From contig CAVSLJ010000002.1 in assembly GCA_963728875.1 (NCBI GenBank), positions 124,001 through 188,000 on the forward strand: a stretch of DNA of 64,000 nucleotides, read 5' to 3'. Under the pieces are notes generated by a model. It had not been told where the DNA came from. It made no database searches and saw only the letters and a list, made by a program, of their open reading frames with translations. Both the position numbers and the translations under genes were made by a program. The stretch comes from DASUPK01 sp963728875. Lineage in GTDB: Bacteria; Actinomycetota; Thermoleophilia; Solirubrobacterales; 70-9. Numbering within the stretch: the first letter of the stretch is position 1; every line of letters begins with the position of its first letter. Below are positions 1 through 8,382 of the stretch, one piece after another.

Positions 1-319
1 AGGCGTAGGGCGGCAGGCTCTCCGTGGTGGCGAGGCGCTTCCCTCCCCGAGTTACCACCAGCCTGAGCTGCGCCTCGTGCTCGCCGAATTCGGTCAGCAG
101 AGCGGAGATCTCCGCCTCGAAGGTCTCCCGCTCGATCGGGAGCTCGATCGCGGCGGCCGAGCGCTCGAGGCGGTCGAGGTGCTCGCCGAGCGCGAACGGC
201 CGCCCGGCATACAGGCGGATCACCTCGAAGACCCCGTCGCCGCGAAGCAACCCGTCATCCGTTGCCGGGATCACGGCCTCCGAGGCGTCGGTTATCTGTC
301 CATTCAAGCTGGTCAGCAC
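1..319 (-). CDS. Class IV aminotransferase (IlvE/PabC-like), 5' part only
   Basis: Only about 106 N-terminal residues are inside the window; the gene runs off the left edge. The segment DDGLLRGDGVFEVIRLY, followed by a FALGEHLDRLERS helix, is the N-terminal signature of PLP fold-type IV enzymes (branched-chain aminotransferase or aminodeoxychorismate lyase). The catalytic lysine lies beyond the edge, so transaminase and lyase cannot be told apart. The GTG at 319 gives a compact start (VLTSLNGQITD). The frame stays open back to a TAA at 380-382, and I see no clear Shine-Dalgarno sequence, so the exact start is uncertain. Confidence 0.75.
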   Translation of the reverse strand, partial: MLTSLNGQITDASEAVIPATDDGLLRGDGVFEVIRLYAGRPFALGEHLDRLERSAAAIELPIERETFEAEISALLTEFGEHEAQLRLVVTRGGKRLATTESLPPYA

Positions 320-461
320 GGGGGAATCGAGGCTATCGGAGGCCGCACTGCAATGAAGTGGCCCGCGGCCGGGCGCCGGTTAGCTAAAACTAGGTAGGCA
401 GCACGGGATGGGTGTGTGATTCAGGCAAGGTCATTGCGGGCCAACCGAGGAGGAGGCGTCG

Positions 462-1811
462 ATGTACAGAGAGCGCAGAAAGCAGCTTCGTAGACGGAGA
501 CGTAGGGCGGTGACCGGCGTCGCGGTCGCCGTCACGGCCATCGTCGTGGGTGTTCCGACCCTGGCGTCGGCCGATCCAGTGAGTGACCTGCTCCACAACC
601 TGGGGCTTGGCGGCAACAGTGGCGGAAGTGCGACGGGTGGAACCGCGACGGGTGGAACCGCGACGGGCGGCGGCACGGCCACTCCCGATGCGGGCAACCC
701 GCCGGCGTACACACCGCCGCTCCACGGCACCGAGCCGCACGGACAGGGCACCGACGCCGTGGTCGATCTGACGCCCGGTACATCGGCGCCCGTCGCGAGC
801 GACCCGACCCAGGGCGACGAGGAGGTCATCGTGGGCGACTCTCGCGGCCAGCAGAGCGGTGACGGGAGCTATCACGGTCGCGTCGCCCTCGCGTATCTGT
901 TGGGCATGCCGATTCTGCAGGTGACCAGCGATCCGGGCCAGTCGAACGACGGTCCGCTCCAGCCGGTTCAGGATGGGCTGGACCAGCTCTGCAGCGCGAG
1001 CGGCAACCAGCTCTGCCTGACGCTCCTCGCTCAGCATTCGGCGAGCACCGGCAAGAGCTCGTCGAACTCGCAGGAGGTCCTCGGTGTGCACATCGGCGGT
1101 CAGAATGGGATCAACGCCGACCTGCTCACCTCGCACGGCGACATCTCAGACGACGGCACGACCCAGACGGCGCACGGTGATTCCGGCGTCGCCAAGGCAA
1201 ATGTCGGGCCTCTGACGCTGGATGCCCTGGAGGGCAACTCCGACAGCTCGGCCAGCAGCTCGAGCTCGTCGGTGAATCAGGATTCGACCGTGCTGAACAT
1301 CGCGGGCTTCGGTCTGCCGATTCCGGCGGCCGGCTGCGACGACGGCACCGCGAACACGAATTTCACACCTCTCAGCCCGCTGCTGGCGGCGGTGTGCAAT
1401 GCCGATGACACCAATGGCGGCCAGACCAGCGGGCCCTATGGCGTTCGCGAGGCGCTCACGCTCTTCGCGCTCATCACCGGGGACAGCTCACTGCTCAAGG
1501 TGGGCACCGCCGGTCCGGAGAGCCACGCCGTGGCTCCGAGCAGCACCACCACCCCGCCCGGGGGAGGCAATCCCGGCGGTAGCGGCGGCACGGCTGGTGC
1601 CGGCGGCAAGGGTGGCAACAGCGGCGGCAACGGCGGCGGAAACGGTGGCGGAACCGGCAACGGCCCGGCCGCCGGCACGCCCGCGCCCGGTAACGGCACG
1701 CTGGCCTTCACCGGTGCGGACCTGCTCGCCCTCGCAATGGTTGGCGGCGCACTGATCCTCGGTGGGCTCGCCCTGACCACGGCCGGGCGGCGTCATCGCC
1801 AGACGGTCTAG
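462..1811 (+). CDS. Secreted cell-wall protein with LAFTG sorting signal
   Basis: A 449-residue exported protein. It has a very basic N-terminus (RRRRRR), a hydrophobic segment ending near ALA at about residue 35, a Gly/Thr-rich tandem stretch (ATGGT units, about residues 50-65), a mid region without a recognised domain, a long Gly-rich linker (about 367-412), LAFTG at 414-418, a hydrophobic helix and a terminal RRHRQ. LAxTG plus helix plus basic tail is the signal used by class E sortases of high-GC actinobacteria, so covalent wall anchoring is inferred. The start is supported by a GAGGAGGAGG ribosome site at 447-456. No sortase gene is in the window, and the function of the exposed region is unknown. 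Confidence 0.85.
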   Translation: MYRERRKQLRRRRRRAVTGVAVAVTAIVVGVPTLASADPVSDLLHNLGLGGNSGGSATGGTATGGTATGGGTATPDAGNPPAYTPPLHGTEPHGQGTDAVVDLTPGTSAPVASDPTQGDEEVIVGDSRGQQSGDGSYHGRVALAYLLGMPILQVTSDPGQSNDGPLQPVQDGLDQLCSASGNQLCLTLLAQHSASTGKSSSNSQEVLGVHIGGQNGINADLLTSHGDISDDGTTQTAHGDSGVAKANVGPLTLDALEGNSDSSASSSSSSVNQDSTVLNIAGFGLPIPAAGCDDGTANTNFTPLSPLLAAVCNADDTNGGQTSGPYGVREALTLFALITGDSSLLKVGTAGPESHAVAPSSTTTPPGGGNPGGSGGTAGAGGKGGNSGGNGGGNGGGTGNGPAAGTPAPGNGTLAFTGADLLALAMVGGALILGGLALTTAGRRHRQTV

Positions 1812-1932
1812 CGGCGGAAGCGGCAAGGGGGACGCCGAAGGGCGTCCCCCGCCGCGCCGTCGCAGCAGCCGCCGGGCGCGGCTGGTCAGGCCTGGCGAGC
1901 TCTGGGGCCGGCGCAGCGTCGCGGCCGGCGCC

Positions 1933-2475
1933 GTGCTGGTGGTCGCCGCAGTGATCGGCGGACTGGTGTTGCTCGTCGCCGGTGGTGGCGACGAGGCCTC
2001 GACCTCCGGGGCCTCGCCCCAGGCGTCCCAGCTCCAGGACAGGTTCCTGCGGCAGACGGTCGTGGTTCCCGACAGGGGGATCTCGCTGCGCCGGCCCGGC
2101 AACTGGAAGGACTCCAAGAACGGCGGCGCGATTGCGCTGCAGAGCCGCGACCGCTGCCTGGCGATGACGCTTTCCGCGCCCCAGGGGGCCGGCAGGGCGA
2201 AGGGGCTCCGGGATGACTCGATCGCGCTGTTCAAGCGCTCGTTTGCGAACGCCAGGGTGCGGCCGGCGCCCGACTCACCGGTCGGCGGAATCCCGACCAC
2301 CTCGGACGCCCTCAGCGTGACCGACCAAAAGGGCAACCCGATCCAGATTTTGCTCAGCGTGGGAACCGGCGAGCGGTTCGCCTACCTCACCGAGATCGTC
2401 GTCCGCGACCCCCGCTGCCAGGGAGACCTGCAGCTGGCGCAGATCGTCCTCGGGTCGATTCAGTACACGAAGTAA
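1933..2475 (+). CDS. Single-pass membrane or secreted protein of unknown function
   Basis: 180 residues from a GTG. A hydrophobic segment comes first (LVVAAVIGGLVLLVAGGG), then a Thr/Ser linker and a roughly 130-residue extracytoplasmic part containing RRPGNWKDSKNG, which resembles lipoprotein-like domains of actinobacteria (LpqN-like fold possible but not proven). In the same frame the sequence stays open upstream to about 1777 and reads as a typical basic cytoplasmic tail (RRRSSRRARLVRPGELWGRR). The real start may therefore be an upstream near-cognate codon; no ATG, GTG or TTG exists there. It lies just downstream of the LAFTG gene on the same strand and ends exactly where the convergent thiolase gene ends. 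Confidence 0.65.
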   Translation: MLVVAAVIGGLVLLVAGGGDEASTSGASPQASQLQDRFLRQTVVVPDRGISLRRPGNWKDSKNGGAIALQSRDRCLAMTLSAPQGAGRAKGLRDDSIALFKRSFANARVRPAPDSPVGGIPTTSDALSVTDQKGNPIQILLSVGTGERFAYLTEIVVRDPRCQGDLQLAQIVLGSIQYTK

Positions 2476-3681
2476 CTACAGAGCTTCCACGACGGTCGCC
2501 ACGCCCTGGCCGACGCCGACGCAAAGGGTCGCAATGCCGAAGCGCGCCTCGCGGCGCCGAAGCTCCCAGACCAGGCTGGTCATCAGGCGGGCGCCGGAGC
2601 AGCCGAGCGGATGGCCGAGTGCGATGGCACCGCCATTGACGTTGAGCCGCTCCTCATCGATGCCCAGGCCCTCGGCGCAGGCGAGCACCTGGGAGGCGAA
2701 CGCCTCGTTCAACTCGATCAGGTCGATCTGGTCGAGCTCCAGGCCGGCTCGCTCGAGCGCCTTCGGGATGGCGATCATCGGGCCGATGCCCATGTAGGCG
2801 GGATCGACGCCGGCGACCCCGATCGAGACGATTCGAGCCAGCGGCTCGCGGCCGAGCTCCTTCGCGGTCTCCTCGTTGGCGAGCACGAGGCAGGCGGCCC
2901 CGTCGTTGAGGGTGGACGAGTTGCCGGCGGTGACGGTGCCGCCTTCGCGGAAGGCCGGCTTCAACTTGGCGAGCTTCTCCAGCGAGGTGTCCGCGCGCGG
3001 CCCCTCGTCGGCGGTCATGGTGGTCGGCTCGTCGCGACGGCTCTTGGGGGGGACTTCGACCGGGACGATCTGCTCGTCGAACCGGCCGTCCTCCCGGGCG
3101 GCGATCGCCCGCTGGTGGCTCTGCAGGGCGAAGCGGTCCTGCTCCTCGCGGGTGATCTTGTACCTCTCGGCGACGTTCTCGCCCGTCTCGCCCATCGACT
3201 CGGTCGAGTAGCGCTCCGACATCCTCGGATTGATCATCCGCCAGCCGAGCGTGGTGTCGAAGAGGGTCTGCTCGCCTCGGGCGAGGCCGGACTCGGGTTT
3301 CGGCAGCACCCAGGGGGCGCGGCTCATCGACTCGACACCCCCGGCGAGGTACAGGCTGCCCTCGCCGAGACGCAGGGCGCGGGATGCCTGGTTCACGGCC
3401 TCGAGGCCCGAGGCACAGAGACGGTTGACGGTGACGCCGGGGACATCGACCGGCAGCCCGGCCAGGAGCGCCCCCATCCTGGCGACGTCACGGTTGTCTT
3501 CGCCGGACTGGTTCGCCGCCCCCATGTAGACGTCATCGACCCGCGACGGGTCGAGGCCGGTGCGCTCGACGGCGGCGGAGATCACGTGCGCGGCAAGGTC
3601 GTCGGGCCGGATCGCGGAGAGCCCACCGCGATAGCCGCCCATGGGCGTCCGCAGCGCGTCGATGATCAGAGCCTCCGCCAC
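2476..3681 (-). CDS. Acetyl-CoA C-acyltransferase (thiolase)
   Basis: 401 residues, the normal length for a thiolase. The nucleophilic cysteine is C89 in NRLCASGLEA, the catalytic histidine is H357 in GGAIALGHPLGCSGAR, and the second cysteine is C387 in LCVGVGQG. NEAFA is also present. The enzyme cleaves 3-ketoacyl-CoA or condenses acetyl-CoA; a beta-oxidation or 3-oxoadipyl-CoA thiolase role fits equally well. I chose the GTG at 3681 because MAEALIIDALRTPMG matches thiolase N-termini; a TTG at 3702 would add seven residues. It is transcribed divergently from the gene at 3712 and ends back-to-back with the gene before it. Confidence 0.92.
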   Translation of the reverse strand: MAEALIIDALRTPMGGYRGGLSAIRPDDLAAHVISAAVERTGLDPSRVDDVYMGAANQSGEDNRDVARMGALLAGLPVDVPGVTVNRLCASGLEAVNQASRALRLGEGSLYLAGGVESMSRAPWVLPKPESGLARGEQTLFDTTLGWRMINPRMSERYSTESMGETGENVAERYKITREEQDRFALQSHQRAIAAREDGRFDEQIVPVEVPPKSRRDEPTTMTADEGPRADTSLEKLAKLKPAFREGGTVTAGNSSTLNDGAACLVLANEETAKELGREPLARIVSIGVAGVDPAYMGIGPMIAIPKALERAGLELDQIDLIELNEAFASQVLACAEGLGIDEERLNVNGGAIALGHPLGCSGARLMTSLVWELRRREARFGIATLCVGVGQGVATVVEAL

Positions 3682-3711
3682 AGCGGATGACTGTAGCCTC
3701 AACGGTGGGAG

Positions 3712-4032
3712 ATGGTTCTCATAGCCCTCACCCTCGGGCTTCTCGTCCTGCTCTTTCTGATCATGGTCGCGCTCGCGCGCCTGTTCGAGGGGAACAGCGT
3801 GGCCGATTTCCTGGACTGGAAGCCGACGCGCTCGCCTGAGGTCGAGGCCCAGAACGAGGTCGACGACGTGCGGCAGATGATCGAGGCGCAGAACGCCCTG
3901 CGGCGAAAGCGGGGCGCGAAGGAGATCACCGAGGCGGATGTGCAGAGGCAGGCTCAGGAGGACCAGGCGATGCGAGCCCGCGGCCGTGGTCCCTTCGCCG
4001 AGGGCGGCGGCTTCGACGACGATGATGAGTAG
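3712..4032 (+). CDS. Small membrane protein, unknown function
   Basis: 106 residues. One N-terminal transmembrane helix (LIALTLGLLVLLFLIMVALA) is followed by a charged, probably helical cytoplasmic region rich in Glu, Gln and Arg, ending in an acidic tail (DDDDE). A GGTGGGAG-like ribosome site precedes the ATG. Its stop codon is directly followed by the GTG of the next gene, so the two are probably co-translated. I recognise no family. Confidence 0.7.
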   Translation: MVLIALTLGLLVLLFLIMVALARLFEGNSVADFLDWKPTRSPEVEAQNEVDDVRQMIEAQNALRRKRGAKEITEADVQRQAQEDQAMRARGRGPFAEGGGFDDDDE

Positions 4033-4521
4033 GTGGCCCGCGCACTGATCGTCGGCTGCGGCTGCCGCGGCCGTGAGCTCGGCATCGAGCTCGCCGGGCT
4101 CGGCTGGCAGGTGCGCGGGACGAGCAGGAGCCCCGAGGGGACGGCTGCCATCGACGCCGCCGGGATCGAGGCCGCCGAGGCGGACCCGGACCGGCCGGGA
4201 ACGGTGCTCGATCTGTGCGGCGACGTCGCCGTGGTGGTCTGGCTGCTGGGGTCAGCAGCGGGTCAGGCCGATGCGGTCTCGGCGATCCACGGGCCCAGGC
4301 TCGAGCGCCTGCTGGAGAAGCTGGTCGACAGCCCGGTCCGCGGGTTCGCCTATGAGTCGGCGGGCTCCGTGGACGCCGAGCTGCTGGCGACGGGCCGGAG
4401 GATCGTCGAGCGGGCGGGGGAGAGGTGGCGGATTCCGGTGGCGTTCCTCACGTCGGATCGCGACGAGCATGGTTGGGCCGTGAGTACCGCTGGGCGGGTT
4501 GCGGGGCTACTGGCCGTCTGA
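4033..4521 (+). CDS. NAD(P)-binding Rossmann-like protein
   Basis: 162 residues. The N-terminus ALIVGCGCRGRELGIELA carries a GxGxxG-like dinucleotide-binding loop, and the sequence then resembles the first half of nucleoside-diphosphate-sugar epimerase-like proteins (beta-alpha-beta with VRGTSRSPEG). It lacks an obvious YxxxK catalytic pair and is much shorter than a full epimerase, so it may be a binding or sensor protein. GTG start with zero spacing from the upstream gene. The last 15 bases overlap the convergent gene on the minus strand. Confidence 0.65.
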   Translation: MARALIVGCGCRGRELGIELAGLGWQVRGTSRSPEGTAAIDAAGIEAAEADPDRPGTVLDLCGDVAVVVWLLGSAAGQADAVSAIHGPRLERLLEKLVDSPVRGFAYESAGSVDAELLATGRRIVERAGERWRIPVAFLTSDRDEHGWAVSTAGRVAGLLAV

Positions 4522-4890
4522 GTCGCCCTGGTAGGCGTTCGCCTTGTTCGGCGGTGCGCAGGGGCTCTGCGGCGGGATCGGATACACGTTGCCGGGCTCT
4601 CCGCACGGCGATGTCGGCGGGGTCGGCTTTGCGCTCTGCTCCGCGGCCAGCTGCGGGGTGGCCGCGGTGGTGGACCAGGGCGCACTCTCCTTGAAGTGGG
4701 TCGGCGGCTTGTCGAACAGCCCGACCAGGACGAGCCAGCCGCCGACGATCACGACGGCGACCGTCGCCACCGCGACGAAGAACATGATCTGGCTGCGTCG
4801 CGACGGGCCGTAGGAATGGCCGACGACCTGTCGGCGCTTGTCCTGCCCCATGGCGTCGACGTCCGAGGGAATGTGTCGCGCTGCCTCCAT
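4507..4890 (-). CDS. Single-pass membrane protein, unknown function
   Basis: About 127 residues from the ATG at 4890, or 114 from an ATG at 4851 (MGQDKRRQVVGHSYGP). A basic cytoplasmic N-terminus is followed by one transmembrane helix (MFFVAVATVAVVIVGGWLVLVGL) and a Pro/Thr-rich extracytoplasmic tail with two cysteines (SPCGEPGN and SPCAPPN) that could form a disulfide. Neither start has a clear ribosome site; the AT-rich TATCGTTATTTT just upstream of 4890 could be a leaderless promoter. Confidence 0.6.
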   Translation of the reverse strand: MEAARHIPSDVDAMGQDKRRQVVGHSYGPSRRSQIMFFVAVATVAVVIVGGWLVLVGLFDKPPTHFKESAPWSTTAATPQLAAEQSAKPTPPTSPCGEPGNVYPIPPQSPCAPPNKANAYQGDSDGQ

Positions 4891-4952
4891 ACCCAAAAAT
4901 AACGATACCGCTGCGGAGGGCGGTTCGCCGCATTTCCGATCAAAGCGTGAGG

Positions 4953-4983
4953 GCGGCTGGCGAGCTCGCCGGCCGCCAGCCGC
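4953..4983 (-). terminator. Terminator-like hairpin after the DHFR-like gene
   Basis: A perfect 10-bp stem, 4953-4962 pairing with 4974-4983 (GCGGCTGGCG/CGCCAGCCGC), with an 11-base loop. The stem can be extended by an imperfect TGAGG/CCTCA pairing. It starts 5 bases after the stop of the minus-strand gene at 4988. There is no T run, which is common in high-GC actinobacteria. Confidence 0.5.
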
Positions 4984-4987
4984 AACC

Positions 4988-5629
4988 TCACTTCACGACG
5001 CGGTACTTGAGGTGCGCTGCCCCGGGTCCCTCGACCGCGCGGAGCTGTTCAAGCTTCAGATCAGGGCCGACTCCATCGAAGAGCCGCTCGCCACCGCCGA
5101 GAATGAGCGGGGAGACGTGGATCTCGAGCTCGTCCACGAGGCCGGCCGCCAGGTATTGGTTGATGATGTCGGCGCCCCCGCCGATGTACACGTCCTTGCC
5201 GTCGGCCGCTGCCGCTGCCTGCTCGAGGGCGGCCTCGATCCCCTCCGTGACGAAGGTGAAGGTCGTGTCCGTCAGCGTCAGGGGCTCGCGCTCGTGGTGG
5301 GTGACCACGAAGACCGGCATGTGGAACGGGGGGTCCTCGCCCCACCAGCCGTTCCACTCGTCATCGGGCCATGGACCGCGGCCGGCAGGGCCGAACTTGC
5401 CGCGGCCCATGATCTCGGCGCCGACGTTGTCGCGGGCTTCCTCGAAGATCGGCGTGTTCGCGTTGACCTCGCCGCCCTCAGAGCCGTGCGGCTCCCTCCA
5501 CGCCTTCAGCTCGAGCATCCAGTCGTGTAGCTCCTCGCCGCCCTCGCCGAGGGGGTTGTCCTCGCTCTGGTGGGGGCCGGCGACGTAGCCGTCCGCCGAA
5601 ATCGCGATGTGCACTCTTACCTTGCTCAC
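4988..5629 (-). CDS. Dihydrofolate reductase family protein (RibD C-terminal domain)
   Basis: 213 residues. The start VRVHIAISADGYVAG and the core KDVYIGGGADIINQYLAAGLVDELEIHVSPLILGGGERLF are diagnostic of the RibD C-terminal/DHFR-like reductase family. These proteins bind NADPH; the substrate of stand-alone members is mostly unknown, so a folate or riboflavin role should not be assumed. The GTG at 5629 is preceded by a strong AAGGAGGTG ribosome site about 11 bases upstream. It is a monocistronic minus-strand unit ending in a hairpin. Confidence 0.88.
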   Translation of the reverse strand: MSKVRVHIAISADGYVAGPHQSEDNPLGEGGEELHDWMLELKAWREPHGSEGGEVNANTPIFEEARDNVGAEIMGRGKFGPAGRGPWPDDEWNGWWGEDPPFHMPVFVVTHHEREPLTLTDTTFTFVTEGIEAALEQAAAAADGKDVYIGGGADIINQYLAAGLVDELEIHVSPLILGGGERLFDGVGPDLKLEQLRAVEGPGAAHLKYRVVK

Positions 5630-5666
5630 ATCTGTGTAGACACCTCCTTGGCTCGAAACTCATCGG

Positions 5667-6248
5667 TTAGGACGAAGAACTTGGCCGGATGCGCTCGAGC
5701 AGCAGGCCGAGAATTCGGGCCGTTGCGCCCCAGATCAGCTTGTCGGAGATCTCGTAGGTGTCGGTCTTGATCGGGACCCCGCGGCGCACCAGCCGGCGCT
5801 TGGCGTAGGCGGCGACCAGGTCATCGAGCGAGGCGACCAGGACGCTTTCGACCTCTGACGGGTTCGGCTCGAAGCGCATCCCCTGGTCGATCAGGCCGAC
5901 GAAGGGGTGGACCTTGTAGTTGGTGACGAAGGTGCCGATAGGTGGCAGCGCGCCGACGATGTCGACGTTGTCCCGAGCCAGACCAATCTCCTCCTCTGCC
6001 TCGCGGAGGGCGGTGTCGAGCAGGTCCTCGTTCTCGTCGCGCCGGCCGCCCGGGAATGAGATCTCGCCCGCATGGCGCTTCAGGTCCGACTTACGCTCCG
6101 TGAAGACGAGGCCGGGGTTCTCCGGCCAGCCATGCATCGGGACCAGCACGGCCGCATCGGTCCGGCCGTGGGCGTCGAGCTGCTCGGCCTCGGCAGGGGC
6201 GAGCAACACATCGCTCAGCTCAGATGATGATCTGGACGACTCCGCCAT
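5667..6248 (-). CDS. NUDIX hydrolase, CoA pyrophosphatase type
   Basis: 193 residues. The CoA-specific signature (ERKSDLKRHAGEISFPGG) runs straight into a Nudix box GG...E...LREAEEEIGL, in which the EEE residues bind Mg2+. Together these identify the NudL/CoAse subgroup, which hydrolyses CoA and acyl-CoA to phosphopantetheine and 3',5'-ADP. The ATG at 6248 is chosen because upstream codons in this frame are only the shadow of the SDR gene; it overlaps the SDR 3' end by 29 bases. It is last in the minus-strand operon cobalamin adenosyltransferase-OsmC-SDR-Nudix. Confidence 0.9.
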   Translation of the reverse strand: MAESSRSSSELSDVLLAPAEAEQLDAHGRTDAAVLVPMHGWPENPGLVFTERKSDLKRHAGEISFPGGRRDENEDLLDTALREAEEEIGLARDNVDIVGALPPIGTFVTNYKVHPFVGLIDQGMRFEPNPSEVESVLVASLDDLVAAYAKRRLVRRGVPIKTDTYEISDKLIWGATARILGLLLERIRPSSSS

Positions 6249-7032
6249 CAACGCTCCAAGCCGCCCCCGAGACGTACGACGCGTTCTCGGAGCAGAGGAA
6301 GACGATCGCACCGGCGACCTCGTCCACCTCCGCCAGGCGGCCGATCGGACGACCGTCGGCCGCGGACTGCATGGCCTCCTCCCGGCTGGAGAGTCCCTCC
6401 ATCTCCATGATCTGGTCCGCAAGGCCGCCCTCGTCGGTCCAGAGCTCGGACTTGGCCGCCCCGGGGCAGATCGCGTTGACCAGCACGCCGTCTGACGCAC
6501 AACGATCGGCGAACAGCCGGGAGAGCGAGAGCTCGGCCGCCTTGGCGACGGAATACTCGGGTGTGCTGGCGGAGGGCCGTTTGCCGGACGAGCTCGAGAC
6601 GTTGACGATGCGGCCCCAGCGGCGCTCGCGCATTCCCGGCGTCGCGGCGCGCATCAGGCGCATCGGGGCCATCACGTTGAGCTCCCAGGCTGCGTACCAG
6701 TCCTCGTCGGGGACGTCGTCGAAGTCGCGGCGGCGGGCGGTGCCGGCGTTGTTGACCAGCACGTCGAGCCGGCCGAGGCGGCCGGCGGCTTCCCTGACGA
6801 TGAGATCGGCCGCGGCCGGGTCGGTGACATCGGCGACCAGGGACTCGGCTCGCCCTCCCGCCTCCTGGCCTGCGACCGCACACTGGTCGGCTGCCTCCAG
6901 GAGGGCGTCCTCGGAGCGCGCGACGAGGAGGACGTCGGCGCCTTCGCCACAGAGCATCCGGGCGCTGGCCAGACCGATACCGCGGCTGGCACCGGTCACC
7001 ACGCAGGCGCGGCCCTTGAGCCCCAGGTCCAC
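6220..7032 (-). CDS. Short-chain dehydrogenase/reductase
   Basis: 270 residues, a classical SDR. TGASRGIG (cofactor loop, about residues 13-20), NNAG (about 92-95), a serine in VSSSSG, the YSVAK catalytic pair and the C-terminal VSGAAWSVDGG all match FabG-like 3-oxoacyl-ACP reductases and related alcohol dehydrogenases. The substrate cannot be predicted. GTG start 3 bases after the OsmC stop; the 3' end overlaps the Nudix gene. Confidence 0.9.
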   Translation of the reverse strand: MDLGLKGRACVVTGASRGIGLASARMLCGEGADVLLVARSEDALLEAADQCAVAGQEAGGRAESLVADVTDPAAADLIVREAAGRLGRLDVLVNNAGTARRRDFDDVPDEDWYAAWELNVMAPMRLMRAATPGMRERRWGRIVNVSSSSGKRPSASTPEYSVAKAAELSLSRLFADRCASDGVLVNAICPGAAKSELWTDEGGLADQIMEMEGLSSREEAMQSAADGRPIGRLAEVDEVAGAIVFLCSENASYVSGAAWSVDGGVVQIII

Positions 7033-7035
7033 CAG

Positions 7036-7440
7036 CTAGGCCCCGACCAGCTCGAGCGAGTCGTCGATCTCGACGTCCGCTCCCATCAGGGCCCGGTGGA
7101 CGGGGCACTTGTGGGCGATGGTCAGGATGCGTTCGGTCTGCTCATCGGTGAGCTCGGCGGGTGAGCGGATGTCGACCCTGAACTTGGCGGGGCTGTCCGC
7201 GGTCGCCTGGGTGAAGTCGACCGTGACCTCGACCTCGCCCAGATCCCATTCCTTTCGGTCCGCGTACATCTCGATCGTGATCGCGGTGCAGGACGCGAGG
7301 GCGGCGGCCAGCAGCTCAGTGGGGCTCGGACCCTGGTCTCCACCGCCGCTCTCCTCGGGCTCGTCGACGATCAGACGGTGCTCGCGAATCTCGATCTCGT
7401 GCTCGTATACCTTCCGGCGGCGAGCGACGGCGTGCTTCAC
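7036..7440 (-). CDS. OsmC family peroxiredoxin-like protein
   Basis: 134 residues. The two OsmC cysteines are present, in LASCTAITIEMYA and HKCPVHRAL, with the PSPTELLAAAL motif between strand and helix. OsmC proteins reduce organic hydroperoxides with paired cysteines. GTG start overlapping the stop of the cobalamin adenosyltransferase gene by four bases (GTGA), so translation is probably coupled. A second, more divergent OsmC-like gene lies at 36393. Confidence 0.9.
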   Translation of the reverse strand: MKHAVARRRKVYEHEIEIREHRLIVDEPEESGGGDQGPSPTELLAAALASCTAITIEMYADRKEWDLGEVEVTVDFTQATADSPAKFRVDIRSPAELTDEQTERILTIAHKCPVHRALMGADVEIDDSLELVGA

Positions 7441-8009
7441 TTGCCCGCCTCCCTGCCCTCGAACATCTGCGGGTTCGGTTCATCCGCGAATCGGGCCAGG
7501 GCGAAGGCGAGGTCGGAGGCGCGGTTGAGGTAGCGGAGGACCGCGTCCGAGGCGAGGCCATCGCCGTCGCGGAGCTCGACGGTGCGCCGCTCCGCGCGGC
7601 GGATCGCCGACCGGGCGACGTCGAGCGAAGCCGAGAGCTCGGTTCCGCCCGGGATGACGAAGTGCGGTGGCAGATTGACCTGGTTCATGTAGCGGTCGAT
7701 GTCCACCTCCAGCGCTTCGACCATCCCATCGGTGACTCGGCTGATGCCGTCCTGGAGGCGGTCGGCGGCCTCGGGCGAGGTGGCCAGCTCGGCTCCGGCG
7801 ACGAAGAGGTCCTGCTGCAGGGAGAGGATCGTGGCATGCAGGTCCGCCTGGTTGTCGGCCTTGCAGAGAGCGCGGGCGACGCCGAGCGCGGAGTTGGCCT
7901 CGTCGATCGAGCCGTACGCTTCAGTGCGGGCGTTCGTCTTGGGCACTCGCCCGCCGTACCAGAGGCTGGTTGTGCCGTCGTCGCCCTTCTTCGTGTAGAT
8001 CTTGACCAC
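7437..8009 (-). CDS. Cob(I)alamin adenosyltransferase, PduO type
   Basis: 190 residues. The N-terminal TKKGDDGTTSLWYGGRV and the RSAIRRAERR helix are the ATP- and cobalamin-binding signatures of PduO-type adenosyltransferases, which make adenosylcobalamin. I start at the GTG at 8009 (MVKIYTKKGDDG), matching the family N-terminus; the longer upstream reading overlaps the divergent gene at 8041. No ribosome site is visible and TATCGT lies just upstream, so a leaderless transcript is possible. First gene of a four-gene minus-strand operon. Confidence 0.9.
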   Translation of the reverse strand: MVKIYTKKGDDGTTSLWYGGRVPKTNARTEAYGSIDEANSALGVARALCKADNQADLHATILSLQQDLFVAGAELATSPEAADRLQDGISRVTDGMVEALEVDIDRYMNQVNLPPHFVIPGGTELSASLDVARSAIRRAERRTVELRDGDGLASDAVLRYLNRASDLAFALARFADEPNPQMFEGREAGK

Positions 8010-8040
8010 GTAACGACGATATCGGGCAAGGGGGTCTCGC

Positions 8041-8382
8041 TTGGCCGTCAACGTGTTGTTCGCAGGCATCGCCGTCGCCGATCTCGATGGCGCCATCCAG
8101 TGGTACGAGCGGCTGCTCGGTGCTCCGCCCGACATGCGACCGAACGAGACGGAGCGCTGCTGGAAGCTCACCGACGAGAGCTGGATCTACGTAGTCGCCG
8201 ATCGGGAGCGAGCCGGCACTGGGCTGGCCACCGTGATGGTCGATGACCTCGATGAACGCGTGGCCGCGATTCGGCAGAGGGGCATCGAGGTGGGGGAGAT
8301 CGAGTCGATCAACGATCAGACCAGGAAGATCGAGATCGTCGATCCGGAGGGGAACCGGATCGGCTTCGGCCAGGCGGGCTAG
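8041..8382 (+). CDS. VOC/glyoxalase-fold protein
   Basis: 113 residues forming one vicinal-oxygen-chelate module: FAGIAVADLDGAIQWYERLLG at the start and EIVDPEGNRIGFGQ at the end. Related proteins include glyoxalases and dioxygenases; the specific activity is unknown. The start is TTG, 31 bases from the divergent cobalamin adenosyltransferase start. Its TAG shares the CTAG palindrome with the stop of the convergent DUF1015 gene. Confidence 0.82.
   Translation: MAVNVLFAGIAVADLDGAIQWYERLLGAPPDMRPNETERCWKLTDESWIYVVADRERAGTGLATVMVDDLDERVAAIRQRGIEVGEIESINDQTRKIEIVDPEGNRIGFGQAG

Noticed and set aside
629..680. Short tandem repeats (GCGACGGGTGGAACC) considered as CRISPR or minisatellite
   Set aside because: They are in frame and encode ATGGT linker units of the LAFTG protein; no spacers.
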